DNA from: a bacterium
Lineage (GTDB): Bacteria; Omnitrophota; Gorgyraeia; Zapsychrales; Zapsychraceae
NCBI GenBank assembly: GCA_030429765.1
Contig: JAUIER010000019.1
Location: 1 to 64,000, forward strand
DNA: 64,000 nucleotides
Direction of reading: 5' to 3'
Shown: positions 1 to 8,459 of the stretch, one piece after another
Numbering within the stretch: position 1 is the stretch's first letter
How the letters are laid out: every line of letters begins with the position of its first letter
Notes under the pieces: generated by a model
Database searches by the model: none
Told to the model about the DNA's origin: nothing
What the model saw: only the letters and a program-made list of their open reading frames with translations
Translations under genes and position numbers: made by a program

Positions 1-2
1 AC

Positions 3-341
3 TTGTCCTTAGATTGGGGGAGTACGCTATCTTACAGTCTCGGTGTGGAGTACACGTATAGTCCGGACATTAGTCTTCGGGGAGGGTATGCCTATAACGC
101 TTCTCCAATACCACAAAATAACTTTAACACTTTTCTGCCAGATGCTGATTCGCATAATTTAAGCGCAGGTATTGGTTTGCTTGTTGGTGAAAGAATTTTC
201 TTGGACGTGGCGTATATGGCAATTATCTTCGAAGATCGTACTATAAACAACAGCGTGGGATCCGCGGTTGGAGGCGATTTGGATGGGGAGTATGAAAAAT
301 ATATTCATGCTGCGTTACTCACGGTATCAACTAAATTCTAA
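3..341 (+). CDS. C-terminal end of a FadL/OmpP1-type outer-membrane barrel protein (5' truncated by window)
   Basis: The reading frame is open from the first bases and ends at 341, so only the last ~112 residues are visible and the true start lies upstream. The fragment has alternating beta-strand patterns (YSLGVEYTYSPDISLRGGYAYN), the NTFLPDADSHNLSAGIG signature typical of the last strands of FadL/OmpP1 long-chain hydrocarbon transporters, and a terminal phenylalanine (STKF) as expected for BAM-recognised outer-membrane barrels. In the family this barrel moves hydrophobic molecules such as fatty acids across the outer membrane. It is followed by a 243-base AT-rich gap in which I see no gene. 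Another small barrel family is possible. Confidence 0.72.
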   Translation: MSLDWGSTLSYSLGVEYTYSPDISLRGGYAYNASPIPQNNFNTFLPDADSHNLSAGIGLLVGERIFLDVAYMAIIFEDRTINNSVGSAVGGDLDGEYEKYIHAALLTVSTKF

Positions 342-584
342 TTTTAGGTGGGTTATTGCTCGAATTTTTTAAATAATTCAAGCTATGTAAGGAAATATTC
401 TTAAGTAAATAAACTAAGAAGTTTCCTCACGATTTTTAATCGAAAGGTTCTTATATCTGAGCGTTATCGCAACCTTAAATTAGAGTTTGCAAAAATGCTT
501 AATTTAGTCATGTCGGTAGTATATATTCTTTGTTTGATGTGTAGTTTTATGTTTTTTTGAATCATAACGTAAAGGTGTGTACAA

Positions 585-1592
585 ATGCAAATTGGACGGG
601 TAAATTTGTCGCTGAAGAAAAGAATAGATAATTATAAAGATAGGGCCAAATATATTGAAGAATATCTCAAAAAAAGACCTAAGGAGTGGGGTAAGTTTCA
701 AGTCCAATTTAATTTTGAGATTAATGCTGTATTTCAAGAGATACTTTCATTTGAAAGAGAATGTATAGCCACGGGAAATGAAAGTAAATTGATAAAGTTG
801 AAGAAAATCTTTGTTGAGAAAGTGAAATCACCTTTTGAAAGGGGTGATTATATTAAATGGGTTGTAGCGAAACCCTATGGATACGCGGGAGATTTCAAAT
901 ACATAGAGGATGTGTATGAAAATCATCCACGGACCTCTGGATTCGATCGCTTATTTGACAACTATACCATGATGTCTGCTATTGCAACTGCGGTAAGGAA
1001 TAGAAAAAATGATTTCAAGCGAATGATTGTGGAGTATGTGAAAAAGAATCCTAGTAAGAAAATTAGAATTATGGATCTTGCTTGCGGTCCATGTCGTGAA
1101 GTGTTAGAGATAAAAAAAGATTTTACTGAAGAGTTTGATAATGTAATTTTCGATTGTTATGATATGGATGAGTATGCATTAAAGTTTTCCAAGAGAAGGC
1201 TAGAGGGCTTTAGTGGGATAAATTTCATTAGTGAAAATGCTACCAGAATCGCCTTTCGAAAGAATATTTCAGATCTTATTGCAAAAAAGTATGACATTAT
1301 TTACTCAACGGGATTGTTTGATTATTTTGAAAAACGTATTGCTGAGAGGATTATTAAGAATTTGCGGAAATTACTCAATAATAACGGAGTACTTATGATT
1401 TCAGATGTACGAGATAGGTATAGTAATCCATCGTTTCATTTTATGGAGTGGGTTGGCGAATGGCCACTTGTATACAGAAGCGATGACGAGTTTAGAAATT
1501 TATTTTTACAGGCGGGGTTTCTAGAAAAGGACTTAGATTTAAATTATGAGCAGCAAGGTATATTACAGTACATAAGCGCCTATAAGAAATGA
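585..1592 (+). CDS. PhcB-like class I SAM-dependent methyltransferase (putative autoinducer synthase)
   Basis: 335 residues. The SAM-binding motif I is DLACGPCREV near residue 163. A YGYAGDF motif near residue 98 precedes the Rossmann domain; I associate this N-terminal signature with the family annotated as extracellular factor 3-hydroxypalmitate methyl ester synthase (PhcB-like), which methylates 3-hydroxy fatty acids to make a diffusible signal. The start follows AAAGG about 9 bases upstream. The stop overlaps the next start by ATGA (1589-1592), so translation is coupled to the downstream sensor kinase, as in phcB-phcS operons of Ralstonia. Base composition is strikingly AT-rich compared with most of the window. 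The substrate is inferred from family and context only; a generic methyltransferase is the alternative. Confidence 0.66.
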   Translation: MQIGRVNLSLKKRIDNYKDRAKYIEEYLKKRPKEWGKFQVQFNFEINAVFQEILSFERECIATGNESKLIKLKKIFVEKVKSPFERGDYIKWVVAKPYGYAGDFKYIEDVYENHPRTSGFDRLFDNYTMMSAIATAVRNRKNDFKRMIVEYVKKNPSKKIRIMDLACGPCREVLEIKKDFTEEFDNVIFDCYDMDEYALKFSKRRLEGFSGINFISENATRIAFRKNISDLIAKKYDIIYSTGLFDYFEKRIAERIIKNLRKLLNNNGVLMISDVRDRYSNPSFHFMEWVGEWPLVYRSDDEFRNLFLQAGFLEKDLDLNYEQQGILQYISAYKK

Positions 1593-3769
1593 CATATTTT
1601 GCATTATCAAATTTAGTAATTATTGCCACGAATTTGCCGATGGCAATTTTTCTTTTTCTGAATAGTCAAAGAAAAAGTGCCGGCGAGCGATTGGCATTTT
1701 TATGTATTGCAGCTGTAGTATGGGGGTTGGGATCCTTTCAATACTCTACTGCAAAGTCTGCAGATGATGCCATAAGGTGGTGGCAGGTAGCAAACGTAGG
1801 ATCAATCTTCTCCACGGTTTTTTTCTACTATTTCATCGTAAGATTTTTAAATTTACATAAGCCTAAGCTAAATTTCGTAATTAATTTTTTTGTCTGCCTG
1901 AGTCTATTTCTAAATTTCTTTGTTCCCGGTACCTTTATAGGGGAAGTGCGATTTGTATTTGAACAAATGTACTACCTTTACTGGCCAATTGACCAATTCT
2001 CAGTTTATTTGGCATATTACATTGGCTTTTTCTTTATATTGTTATTTTACTCATTTTATTTGCTGGTACAAAATTATCTTCAGGCTGTTATGGCAAGAAA
2101 GCAGCAAATGAAATACTTATTGTTAGGTATGGCTACCGGATTTATAGGTTGTCATGCATGTTTTGTCCCAGTTTTTGGTTTTGATATCTATCCTTATCTA
2201 AATATTCTAATTGCGTTTTATACCATACCAATTGGGTACGCCATTGCGAAGTACCGTTTTTTAGATACAAGTTTCGTCTTAACTCGTGGTGGAATCTTCC
2301 TTTGTGTATACACGTTAGTGTTGGGTGTACCTGTTTGGATAGGATTTAGGTTGTTGGGGAGTGGAGTCTGGTTGGTGCCTGTTTTGATCATGGCAATATT
2401 TGCCACAATAGGTCCGTTTATCTACTTATTTATTCAAAAAAGAGCTGAGGATGCACTTCTTACGGAACAGCGACAATACCAAGCAACTCTACGCCAGGCT
2501 TCCTTGGGGATGGGGCAAATCAAAGATCTAAAGCGACTACTAAATCTAATCGTACATGTTGTCACCAGGGCCGTTAAGATTGAAAATTGTAAAATTTTTC
2601 TGAGGCATGAAGATTCTAGTAGGTATGTGATGAAGGCTATGAAAGGAGTATCATCTGGAAAGGGGGGCTACAATTACTTGGATTTTGATTCGCCCTTGGT
2701 GAAATACTTCAAGCAGATGAAGGAGCCACTCGTCTATGAGGAGATTAAACAGCGTTTGTATGACAGTGGTGGAGCTGGCCTTCACGAAATAGAGCAAACT
2801 TTACGTCGAATGGGTGCTGCACTAGTTGTGCCGAGCTTTATCGAACAGAAATTGATTGCCATCATATCTTTGGGAAAAAAGCGATCTGGTAAAATGTATT
2901 CTCATGATGACCTGGCGGTGTTTTCGATTCTGGCCAATCAATCCGCTCTGGCCATCGAGAACGCGCAATTCTATGAGGACATGCAGCGCACTCACGTTCA
3001 GCTGCTCAAGGCCGAAAAAATGGCGACAGTTGGAACGATGGCGGACGGTCTAAGCCATCAGATCAATAACAGGCTGCACGCCATGGGTTTTATTGCCGGT
3101 GACCTGATTGACACCATACAATTCGGCAAAAAGAAGAACGGGATTTCGGACGATTCCAAAGAAATTTTGAATGAATTGGAGGTGGGGCTTAACCGGATTC
3201 AGGAAAATGTCAAGCATGGCGGTGAGATTGTCGGCGGATTGCTGCGCTATACCCGAAAGGGCGAGCAGGGATTTACCGCCGTCGAATTCGGCAAACTTTT
3301 GGATTCGGCGTTTGAGATGGCCCAGTTCAAGATTAAGGTCAATCTGCTTGAGGTCGAGCGGCATTTTGACGGGAAATTGCCCGATATAAAGGGTAATTTT
3401 ACCCAGCTGCAGGAGGTGTTTTTCAATCTGATCGATAATGCCTATGACGCGATGATGCAGCGCAAGGAGGAATTGGCCGAAGAAGGGTATCAGCCCAAGC
3501 TCGATATATTTGCCCGTCAGGTCGGTCAGAAAATGGAAATCCTCATTCAGGATAACGGGATGGGGGTCAAGGAATCGGATATGCATAAGCTCTTCACACC
3601 GTTTTTCACAACCAAGGCCACCAGCGAGAAGGGGACCGGATTGGGGTTGTATGTCATCCGGCAGATCATCGAGGACAACCATGGCGGCAAGGTCAACTTC
3701 TCGTCAAAGTATAAGATCGGGTCCGAGACCCAGCTTATTCTGCCGTTGGCGGTCGAAACCCTTGGCTAG
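1589..3769 (+). CDS. 7TM-GAF sensor histidine kinase
   Basis: 726 residues. About seven to nine hydrophobic helices fill residues 1-285 (7TM histidine-kinase N-terminal type). A short helix and a GAF domain (about 310-465) follow. The kinase core has the H-box SHQINNRL with the phospho-acceptor His near residue 490, the N-box NLIDNAYDAM, G1 DNGMGV, F-box LFTPFFTTK and G2 GTGLGLYV. The gene is translationally coupled to the PhcB-like methyltransferase upstream, so it is a candidate receptor for that signal (PhcS-like in role). The 5' two-thirds is AT-rich and the 3' third switches to the GC-richer style of the window at about 2,880. The partner receiver is probably the next gene. Confidence 0.88.
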   Translation: MTYFALSNLVIIATNLPMAIFLFLNSQRKSAGERLAFLCIAAVVWGLGSFQYSTAKSADDAIRWWQVANVGSIFSTVFFYYFIVRFLNLHKPKLNFVINFFVCLSLFLNFFVPGTFIGEVRFVFEQMYYLYWPIDQFSVYLAYYIGFFFILLFYSFYLLVQNYLQAVMARKQQMKYLLLGMATGFIGCHACFVPVFGFDIYPYLNILIAFYTIPIGYAIAKYRFLDTSFVLTRGGIFLCVYTLVLGVPVWIGFRLLGSGVWLVPVLIMAIFATIGPFIYLFIQKRAEDALLTEQRQYQATLRQASLGMGQIKDLKRLLNLIVHVVTRAVKIENCKIFLRHEDSSRYVMKAMKGVSSGKGGYNYLDFDSPLVKYFKQMKEPLVYEEIKQRLYDSGGAGLHEIEQTLRRMGAALVVPSFIEQKLIAIISLGKKRSGKMYSHDDLAVFSILANQSALAIENAQFYEDMQRTHVQLLKAEKMATVGTMADGLSHQINNRLHAMGFIAGDLIDTIQFGKKKNGISDDSKEILNELEVGLNRIQENVKHGGEIVGGLLRYTRKGEQGFTAVEFGKLLDSAFEMAQFKIKVNLLEVERHFDGKLPDIKGNFTQLQEVFFNLIDNAYDAMMQRKEELAEEGYQPKLDIFARQVGQKMEILIQDNGMGVKESDMHKLFTPFFTTKATSEKGTGLGLYVIRQIIEDNHGGKVNFSSKYKIGSETQLILPLAVETLG

Positions 3770-3863
3770 TAAATATTTGCAATTGGGATTGTATTCCCAT
3801 ATTAACTCATCTAAAATAAAGATCCGTTCATATTTAGGAGCATCGCCGCCATCCCTCCGGGTG

Positions 3864-3887
3864 ACAGGCTGCGAAAGTCTCTTTTTG
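3864..3887 (+). terminator. Hairpin plus T-run between kinase and receiver genes
   Basis: ACAGGCT (3864-3870) pairs with AGTCTCT (3876-3882) around a GCGAA loop, with one mismatch and one G-U pair, followed by five T residues. It sits in a GC-rich patch within an AT-rich 158-base gap. A second small hairpin (CATCCC/GGGTG) lies just upstream. It could be an intrinsic terminator or an attenuator setting the kinase:receiver ratio. Confidence 0.4.
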
Positions 3888-3927
3888 CCGAAATTATTTT
3901 TGTAGCATTGGAATAGGAGTAAATATT

Positions 3928-4290
3928 ATGTCTAAGTTGCTAATTGTCGACGACGAATCCGATATCCGGGAGTTTGCCAAAAGCTTTTTTAAGAAGCGCG
4001 GTATAGATGTGTTCACCGCGGGCTGCGGAAAAGAGGCGTTGGAGTCGGCCGACAATGATGCTCCTGAACTCATCTTGCTGGACATCACCATGCCGGATAT
4101 GTCAGGTGTAGAGGTATTAAAAACCCTGAGAGAGCGCGGAAATGATGTAAAGGTTATTATGGTGACCGGTATCGAGAATGAAGAAACGGTCAACGAAGCC
4201 AACAGCTGGGGGATTAGGGGATATATCCATAAACCGCTGATCCTCGAGGAGCTCGAAAAGATCGTGTTGGCCGAACTCAATGGCAGTTAA
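3928..4290 (+). CDS. Single-domain response regulator (CheY-like receiver)
   Basis: 120 residues forming one receiver domain: acidic pair D8-D9, phospho-acceptor D52 in LLDITMPD, Thr in MVTG and the conserved Lys in HKP. A good Shine-Dalgarno (AGGAG) precedes the ATG. There is no output domain, so it probably relays phosphate to, or acts on, another protein. It overlaps the next gene, a GAF/HD-GYP protein, by 11 bases; together they resemble a split two-component c-di-GMP phosphodiesterase. The likely kinase is the upstream 7TM-GAF protein. Confidence 0.92.
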   Translation: MSKLLIVDDESDIREFAKSFFKKRGIDVFTAGCGKEALESADNDAPELILLDITMPDMSGVEVLKTLRERGNDVKVIMVTGIENEETVNEANSWGIRGYIHKPLILEELEKIVLAELNGS

Positions 4291-5485
4291 TCCGACGATG
4301 ATTAAAATCGATTACAAAAGAGAGCTCGAATCAGCCAGTAAGGGCATGATCATGATTCATGATCCCAAACTGCTGATCAAGCTTATCGTGCGTATGATTG
4401 TGCGTAAATTACGCATCAAACACGCGGCGATGATCCTCTACGAATCAGACAATAATCGGTATGTTCTCAACATTTCACGCGGAGAGGCGGGGCATCGGAT
4501 TCCGGTGGGATTCACCAAATTTTCAACGGACAGTCCGCTGATCAAGCTCTTTGTGGAGAAGCAGTTTAAACCGCTGATCGAAGGCCGCAATGCCATTGTG
4601 ATGGATGATATCAACCGTATTATCTGGCGGGAAAATGTGGTTGATAATTCAACGGGCGGCGACATCAAGGAATTGTTGCACAAAGTCAATCAGCAAATGG
4701 ACAGTCTCAATTCGATTGCCTGTGTTCCGGCTTTTTATCAGGACGATTTGATGGCTGTGTTGCTGCTGGGGCAGAAGCACGACGAGACCAAATTTGATCA
4801 GGAAGAGCTAAACTTCTTCGCGGCGCTGGCTTCCGACGCGGCCATGGCCATCCGAAACGCGCAGTTATTCAACGATTTAAGTCGGGAGGCCAAGCGTAAC
4901 CGGGAGCTGTTTATTCAGACCATTCTGGTGTTGAGTTCGACGATTGAGGCCAAAGACACCTACACCCACGGGCACACGGAGCGCGTGACCAACTATTCCG
5001 TGGCCATTGCCCGCCAAATGGTGGCCAATGGATCAGCCGAGTTTGATAAAGATTTCTTTGAGAATATTTATATATCAGGCCTGTTACATGATATCGGTAA
5101 GATTGCTGTGCCGGAGAAAATTCTTAACAAGACCGGCCGTCTGACCGATGAAGAATACGAGATTATGAAAGGTCACACACTAAAGGGAGCGGACATGGTC
5201 CGGCCGCTCAATCTGCCCCAGGAATGTGTGGACGGTATTAGATACCATCATGAAAGATTTGACGGCGCCGGATATCCGGATGGATTGACCGGTGCCGAAA
5301 TACCAATCACCGCGGCAATCATGGCCGTCGCCGACGCGTATGACGCCATGACCTCGTCGAGACCCTACCGAAAAGGATTGGATAAAGAAGTGGCGATGCG
5401 GGAAATCAAGAAAAATGCCGGCACCCAATTCAATCCCCTGCCAGTGCAAGCTATGATTGAATTATATAATCAGGGTCGGGTTTAA
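4280..5485 (+). CDS. GAF/HD-GYP domain protein (putative cyclic-di-GMP phosphodiesterase)
   Basis: 401 residues. A GAF-like domain fills about 20-205 and an HD-GYP domain about 210-395. The metal-binding and signature residues are visible: HGHTERV, LLHDIGKIAVP, GHTLKGADMV and HHERFDGAGYPDGL. The family hydrolyses c-di-GMP to pGpG or GMP. It overlaps the receiver gene by 11 bases. An alternative start (ATG at 4298) would leave an 7-base gap, and neither start has a strong ribosome-binding site. It converges with the minus-strand kinase gene, sharing 4 bases at the 3' ends. It fits as the output of the quorum-like sensor cascade upstream. Confidence 0.9.
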   Translation: MAVNPTMIKIDYKRELESASKGMIMIHDPKLLIKLIVRMIVRKLRIKHAAMILYESDNNRYVLNISRGEAGHRIPVGFTKFSTDSPLIKLFVEKQFKPLIEGRNAIVMDDINRIIWRENVVDNSTGGDIKELLHKVNQQMDSLNSIACVPAFYQDDLMAVLLLGQKHDETKFDQEELNFFAALASDAAMAIRNAQLFNDLSREAKRNRELFIQTILVLSSTIEAKDTYTHGHTERVTNYSVAIARQMVANGSAEFDKDFFENIYISGLLHDIGKIAVPEKILNKTGRLTDEEYEIMKGHTLKGADMVRPLNLPQECVDGIRYHHERFDGAGYPDGLTGAEIPITAAIMAVADAYDAMTSSRPYRKGLDKEVAMREIKKNAGTQFNPLPVQAMIELYNQGRV

Positions 5486-7125
5486 GGGGCTGGCTGACTC
5501 TCCGGAATATCCAGAATAAATTCTGTTCCTATATGCGGTTCACTACGAATATAAATCTTACCATTGTGCGCCTCCACGATGCTTTTCACGATGGCTAATC
5601 CAAGTCCTGTTCCAAAATCTTTACCGGAAAAGAACGGATCAAAAATGCGGGGCAGTTCTTTCTTGGGGATGCCCAACCCGCTGTCTTTGACAATGAGGCG
5701 GAATATGCCATGTTGAGGTTGACACAGTCCAACCGTTAGTTCGCCGCCGTTGGGCATTGCATCAATCGCATTCAAAATTAGGTTCATGGCTGCTTGATGG
5801 ATTTGTTGACGGTCGACCTGAACAATAGCCTCGTTGGGAAGGTCGTATGATTTAATGCAAACAATATTCTTGGCGAGGCATTGATTGCTTAGCAAGCTTT
5901 GACAATTGTCCAGGATGGTAATTGGGGAAGCAGGTTGGAAATTGCATGGCCCCGGTCTGCCGTATTCAATCAGCTGATTGACTAATTCATTGATTCGTTG
6001 TATTTCCTTACCTGTCAGATGGCAGAATTTCAGGACAAATTCACGATCCATGTGTTTTGCTGGCAAATAATCGTTAAAAGTCTTTATGGCGGTGAGAGGA
6101 TTCTTAATTTCGTGGGCCATCCCGCTGGCTAATGTGGACATCGCCTTAAATTTTTCTTTTTCCGTAACTTCACGTAGGAGAGCTGCATGCTCCTCAGCCA
6201 TGCTAATAACTGGCTTATTAAAAATTTTAATTTCAAAGTATGTTTGAATCTTACTTTTCATTGGAAATATGATTATTCCAAGAATAAATGCTGTAAAAAT
6301 GGAAATTAGGTGTGACTCGTATGCAAAAAGAATTTTGGATAACATTTCTAATGTATATACAAGTAGAAGATATAGTAAAGTTATAGTAATGGCAGTAATC
6401 GTGTACGTTAAGCTTTTTGTAATTACTAAATCTATATTCATTAGTTGATATTTCATTACACCATACGCGACGAATAGTATGTATATAGGGCAAAAATAGT
6501 TTAAATAAACATCCATTTTAATTCCGTAAGCCAATAATAAAGTTGACGAACCTCCTACGGTTCCAATTAGAAACCCTAAGGTGACCACTCGGTATTGTCG
6601 GGATATAATTGGTGTAGCTCGGGGAATTTTCGAAATTAACAGAAATAATGAGATGCCTATGGTTGTGGCATAGTAAATGGGATATATATGGAATAAATTG
6701 CCTGGAACATAGTAATAGTTATAGTGAAGGATTTTCGATACCTTTGGAATAAAAAGGTCTGGAGTGCATACACAGGCAAGAAAATATATTGATACCAATA
6801 AATATGTGCAATGTAAGTGCAATTTATAGGTGTTATTAGTCTTAGTGAGGATGGTAACAAAATGGGCAAACAATATAGGGACAAAAATAGCAAAATACTT
6901 TGAGTATCTTGCCCAGGCAAGAGCAAGGGCATAGTCTTCTGCCACCGAAAGTTTAGTCAAGCAAAAAGCCCAGCCACACACTACGGCGCTGAATGCAAGC
7001 CAAATATTTCGGTATTCTTTGGAAGAGAAAAAGTAAATACAGACCGCACTAACTAAATTCGAGGCTATTATCAATAGCGATGAGAATAGCAAATGATTCA
7101 TAGTGGTAATATAGCTAAAGTCCAT
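5482..7125 (-). CDS. 7TM sensor histidine kinase
   Basis: 547 residues. Residues 1-290 contain about eight hydrophobic segments. A short linker leads to the kinase core: H-box MAHEIKNPLTA with His at about 338, N-box NLILNAIDAM, G1 KDSGLGIP, F-box IFDPFFSG and G2 GTGLGLAIV. Unlike the plus-strand kinase it has no GAF domain, but the membrane part has a similar layout (xxIIASNL start; a final helix pair before the linker), so the two are probably distant paralogues. It is the last gene of a minus-strand operon with a receiver and an XRE-cupin regulator, 8 bases after the receiver. The membrane half is AT-rich, the catalytic half less so. Confidence 0.88.
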   Translation of the reverse strand: MDFSYITTMNHLLFSSLLIIASNLVSAVCIYFFSSKEYRNIWLAFSAVVCGWAFCLTKLSVAEDYALALAWARYSKYFAIFVPILFAHFVTILTKTNNTYKLHLHCTYLLVSIYFLACVCTPDLFIPKVSKILHYNYYYVPGNLFHIYPIYYATTIGISLFLLISKIPRATPIISRQYRVVTLGFLIGTVGGSSTLLLAYGIKMDVYLNYFCPIYILFVAYGVMKYQLMNIDLVITKSLTYTITAITITLLYLLLVYTLEMLSKILFAYESHLISIFTAFILGIIIFPMKSKIQTYFEIKIFNKPVISMAEEHAALLREVTEKEKFKAMSTLASGMAHEIKNPLTAIKTFNDYLPAKHMDREFVLKFCHLTGKEIQRINELVNQLIEYGRPGPCNFQPASPITILDNCQSLLSNQCLAKNIVCIKSYDLPNEAIVQVDRQQIHQAAMNLILNAIDAMPNGGELTVGLCQPQHGIFRLIVKDSGLGIPKKELPRIFDPFFSGKDFGTGLGLAIVKSIVEAHNGKIYIRSEPHIGTEFILDIPESQPAP

Positions 7126-7133
7126 TTTCGGAG

Positions 7134-7490
7134 TTAAATGTTCTTGCTCACGGCTTCGCGCAACTCTCCCGCATCAAACGGTTTGACGATATAGCCAACG
7201 GCGCCTAGTTTCGTTATCTCACCAGCCAATTCGACAGATTTATAGCCGGTAACGATGATGACCTTCTGGGCAGGGTACTTGGATTTAATCTCCTTCAGTA
7301 CGTCCAGGCCATTCTTATTCGGCATTTTAATGTCCAGGAGCACAAGTCCGATATCCGTTGAGTTTTCCAGACATTCCATGCAGGCTGCATGATCTTCTGT
7401 GATGATTAGGTCATAGTAATCACTTAAAATTAGTTTCATTGATTCCCGGATGCCTTCTTCGTCATCTACAATTAGTACTTTTTGTCCCAT
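7134..7490 (-). CDS. Single-domain response regulator
   Basis: 118 residues from the start chosen here. Receiver signatures: VDDEE near the N-terminus, phospho-acceptor Asp in LLDIKMP (residue 52 from this start), the Thr of VTGYK, and the conserved Lys of VKPFDA. I chose the ATG at 7490 because AAGGAGA stands six bases upstream of it. A longer form from 7508 would start inside that Shine-Dalgarno region. It lies between the XRE-cupin regulator and the histidine kinase with short gaps, so it is the obvious partner of the kinase. Confidence 0.92.
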   Translation of the reverse strand: MGQKVLIVDDEEGIRESMKLILSDYYDLIITEDHAACMECLENSTDIGLVLLDIKMPNKNGLDVLKEIKSKYPAQKVIIVTGYKSVELAGEITKLGAVGYIVKPFDAGELREAVSKNI

Positions 7491-7514
7491 CTGAGGTCTC
7501 CTTGTCATTAGTTG

Positions 7515-8066
7515 TTATAAGGCTGCCGGTGTAGCCACGCTTAACACTCGTGCCGTCCGCGTTTGGTTATTCTTAAATTGATGCGGGAGTGAACTGTCAA
7601 AGTAGATAGAGTTGCCTTTGGAAATAGAGTAGGAGGTTTCGCTGATAAGGATCTCTACCTTTCCTTCAAGTACATAAACGAAGCGTTCAGCTCCGCTCAC
7701 ACCTTGTTCGATCTGAGTGGATCCACCACCTTCCAGGCTTAACAGAATCGGCATCATTTTCTTCTTCAGAACATTGGTGGTCAGGATTTCATGCGATGCC
7801 TTGTCGCTATGTACAAACACATCTTGCTGCCCCTTACCATTGGATACATCTACGGTCCGGCTGGTCTGCACGACATCTGAATAGAGTTCCGTAACGTCAA
7901 TGCCAAGGGCCTTGGCGATGGACATATGCGATTCCAGGGTGCCGGTCATCTTAAGGTTCTCGATCCGGCTGATCGTGGCGACTTGCACGCCACTCTTCTT
8001 CGAAAGTTCAACCAGGGTTAGTCCCCTGGACTTGCGAAGTTCTTTGAGTTTCTTTCCTATATACAT
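7515..8066 (-). CDS. XRE-family regulator with C-terminal cupin domain
   Basis: 183 residues. An XRE helix-turn-helix (about residues 3-58: KELRKSRGLTLVELSKKSGV, TISRIENLKMTGTLESH) is followed by a cupin sensor domain (about 100-180: GAERFVYVLEGKVEILI, SIYFDSSLPHQFKNN). Members usually repress or activate genes in response to a small ligand bound in the cupin barrel. I prefer the ATG at 8066 because GAGG precedes it at proper spacing and a promoter lies just upstream; a TTG-initiated extension to 8135 would use the -35 box as its start codon. First gene of the minus-strand operon with the receiver and kinase. Confidence 0.87.
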   Translation of the reverse strand: MYIGKKLKELRKSRGLTLVELSKKSGVQVATISRIENLKMTGTLESHMSIAKALGIDVTELYSDVVQTSRTVDVSNGKGQQDVFVHSDKASHEILTTNVLKKKMMPILLSLEGGGSTQIEQGVSGAERFVYVLEGKVEILISETSYSISKGNSIYFDSSLPHQFKNNQTRTARVLSVATPAAL

Positions 8067-8107
8067 ATCTGGCCTCGATAAAGGGGGTTGATTTTGAGCT
8101 TCCTTCA

Positions 8108-8135
8108 AAGATAGCATATGTTTAACTAATGTCAA
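8108..8135 (-). promoter_or_regulatory. Promoter of the XRE-receiver-kinase operon
   Basis: On the minus strand TTGACA (8135-8130) is followed after 16 bases by TATCTT (8113-8108), a perfect -35 and a 4/6 -10. Transcription would start near 8101, leaving a ~35-base leader containing the GAGG Shine-Dalgarno before the ATG at 8066. Confidence 0.5.
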
Positions 8136-8297
8136 ATATCATTGATTAATAATCAAAAATAAGGAGTAGATGGCCACTTATGATGGTCTGTTGGTTTCTA
8201 TAAACTATACTACAGCAATAAGATATATTCTAAATTAAATAATTTATCAAAAAAATTTGACAAATAAACAAATTAGTGTTAAGCTTTGATCATCACA

Positions 8298-8335
8298 TGA
8301 GATGACAGCTTTGAATGACAACGGTTGAGATGACA
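8298..8335 (+). repeat. Three 14-base-spaced TGA(G)ATGACA direct repeats in the divergent intergenic region
   Basis: TGAGATGACA at 8298, TGAATGACA at 8312 and TGAGATGACA at 8326 occur at exact 14-base steps. They lie in the ~390-base AT-rich gap (8067-8459) between the divergent XRE operon and the secreted propeller gene; I see no gene in that gap. Regular spacing close to 1.4 helical turns suggests tandem binding sites for a regulator. A perfect TTGACA (8257-8262) lies just upstream, but I see no good -10 after it. Confidence 0.4.
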
Positions 8336-8459
8336 AACAATTTTCCTATACTAATTTCCTTCCCGATTCCCTCCGTTCGAATTTAAACTCCCAGAACTTG
8401 TGACGAAAATTAAGATGATAGTTTTTACTGAGATATTTTTGATTGAGAGGATGGTCTAA

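Noticed and set aside
8067..8135. TTG-started N-terminal extension of the XRE-cupin gene
   Set aside because: The extension contains the TTGACA/TATCTT promoter, while ATG 8066 has GAGG at good spacing and starts the conserved MYIGKKLKELR.
8298..8335. CRISPR-like array
   Set aside because: Repeats are only 9-10 bases at 14-base steps, with no spacers of unit length and no cas genes in the window.
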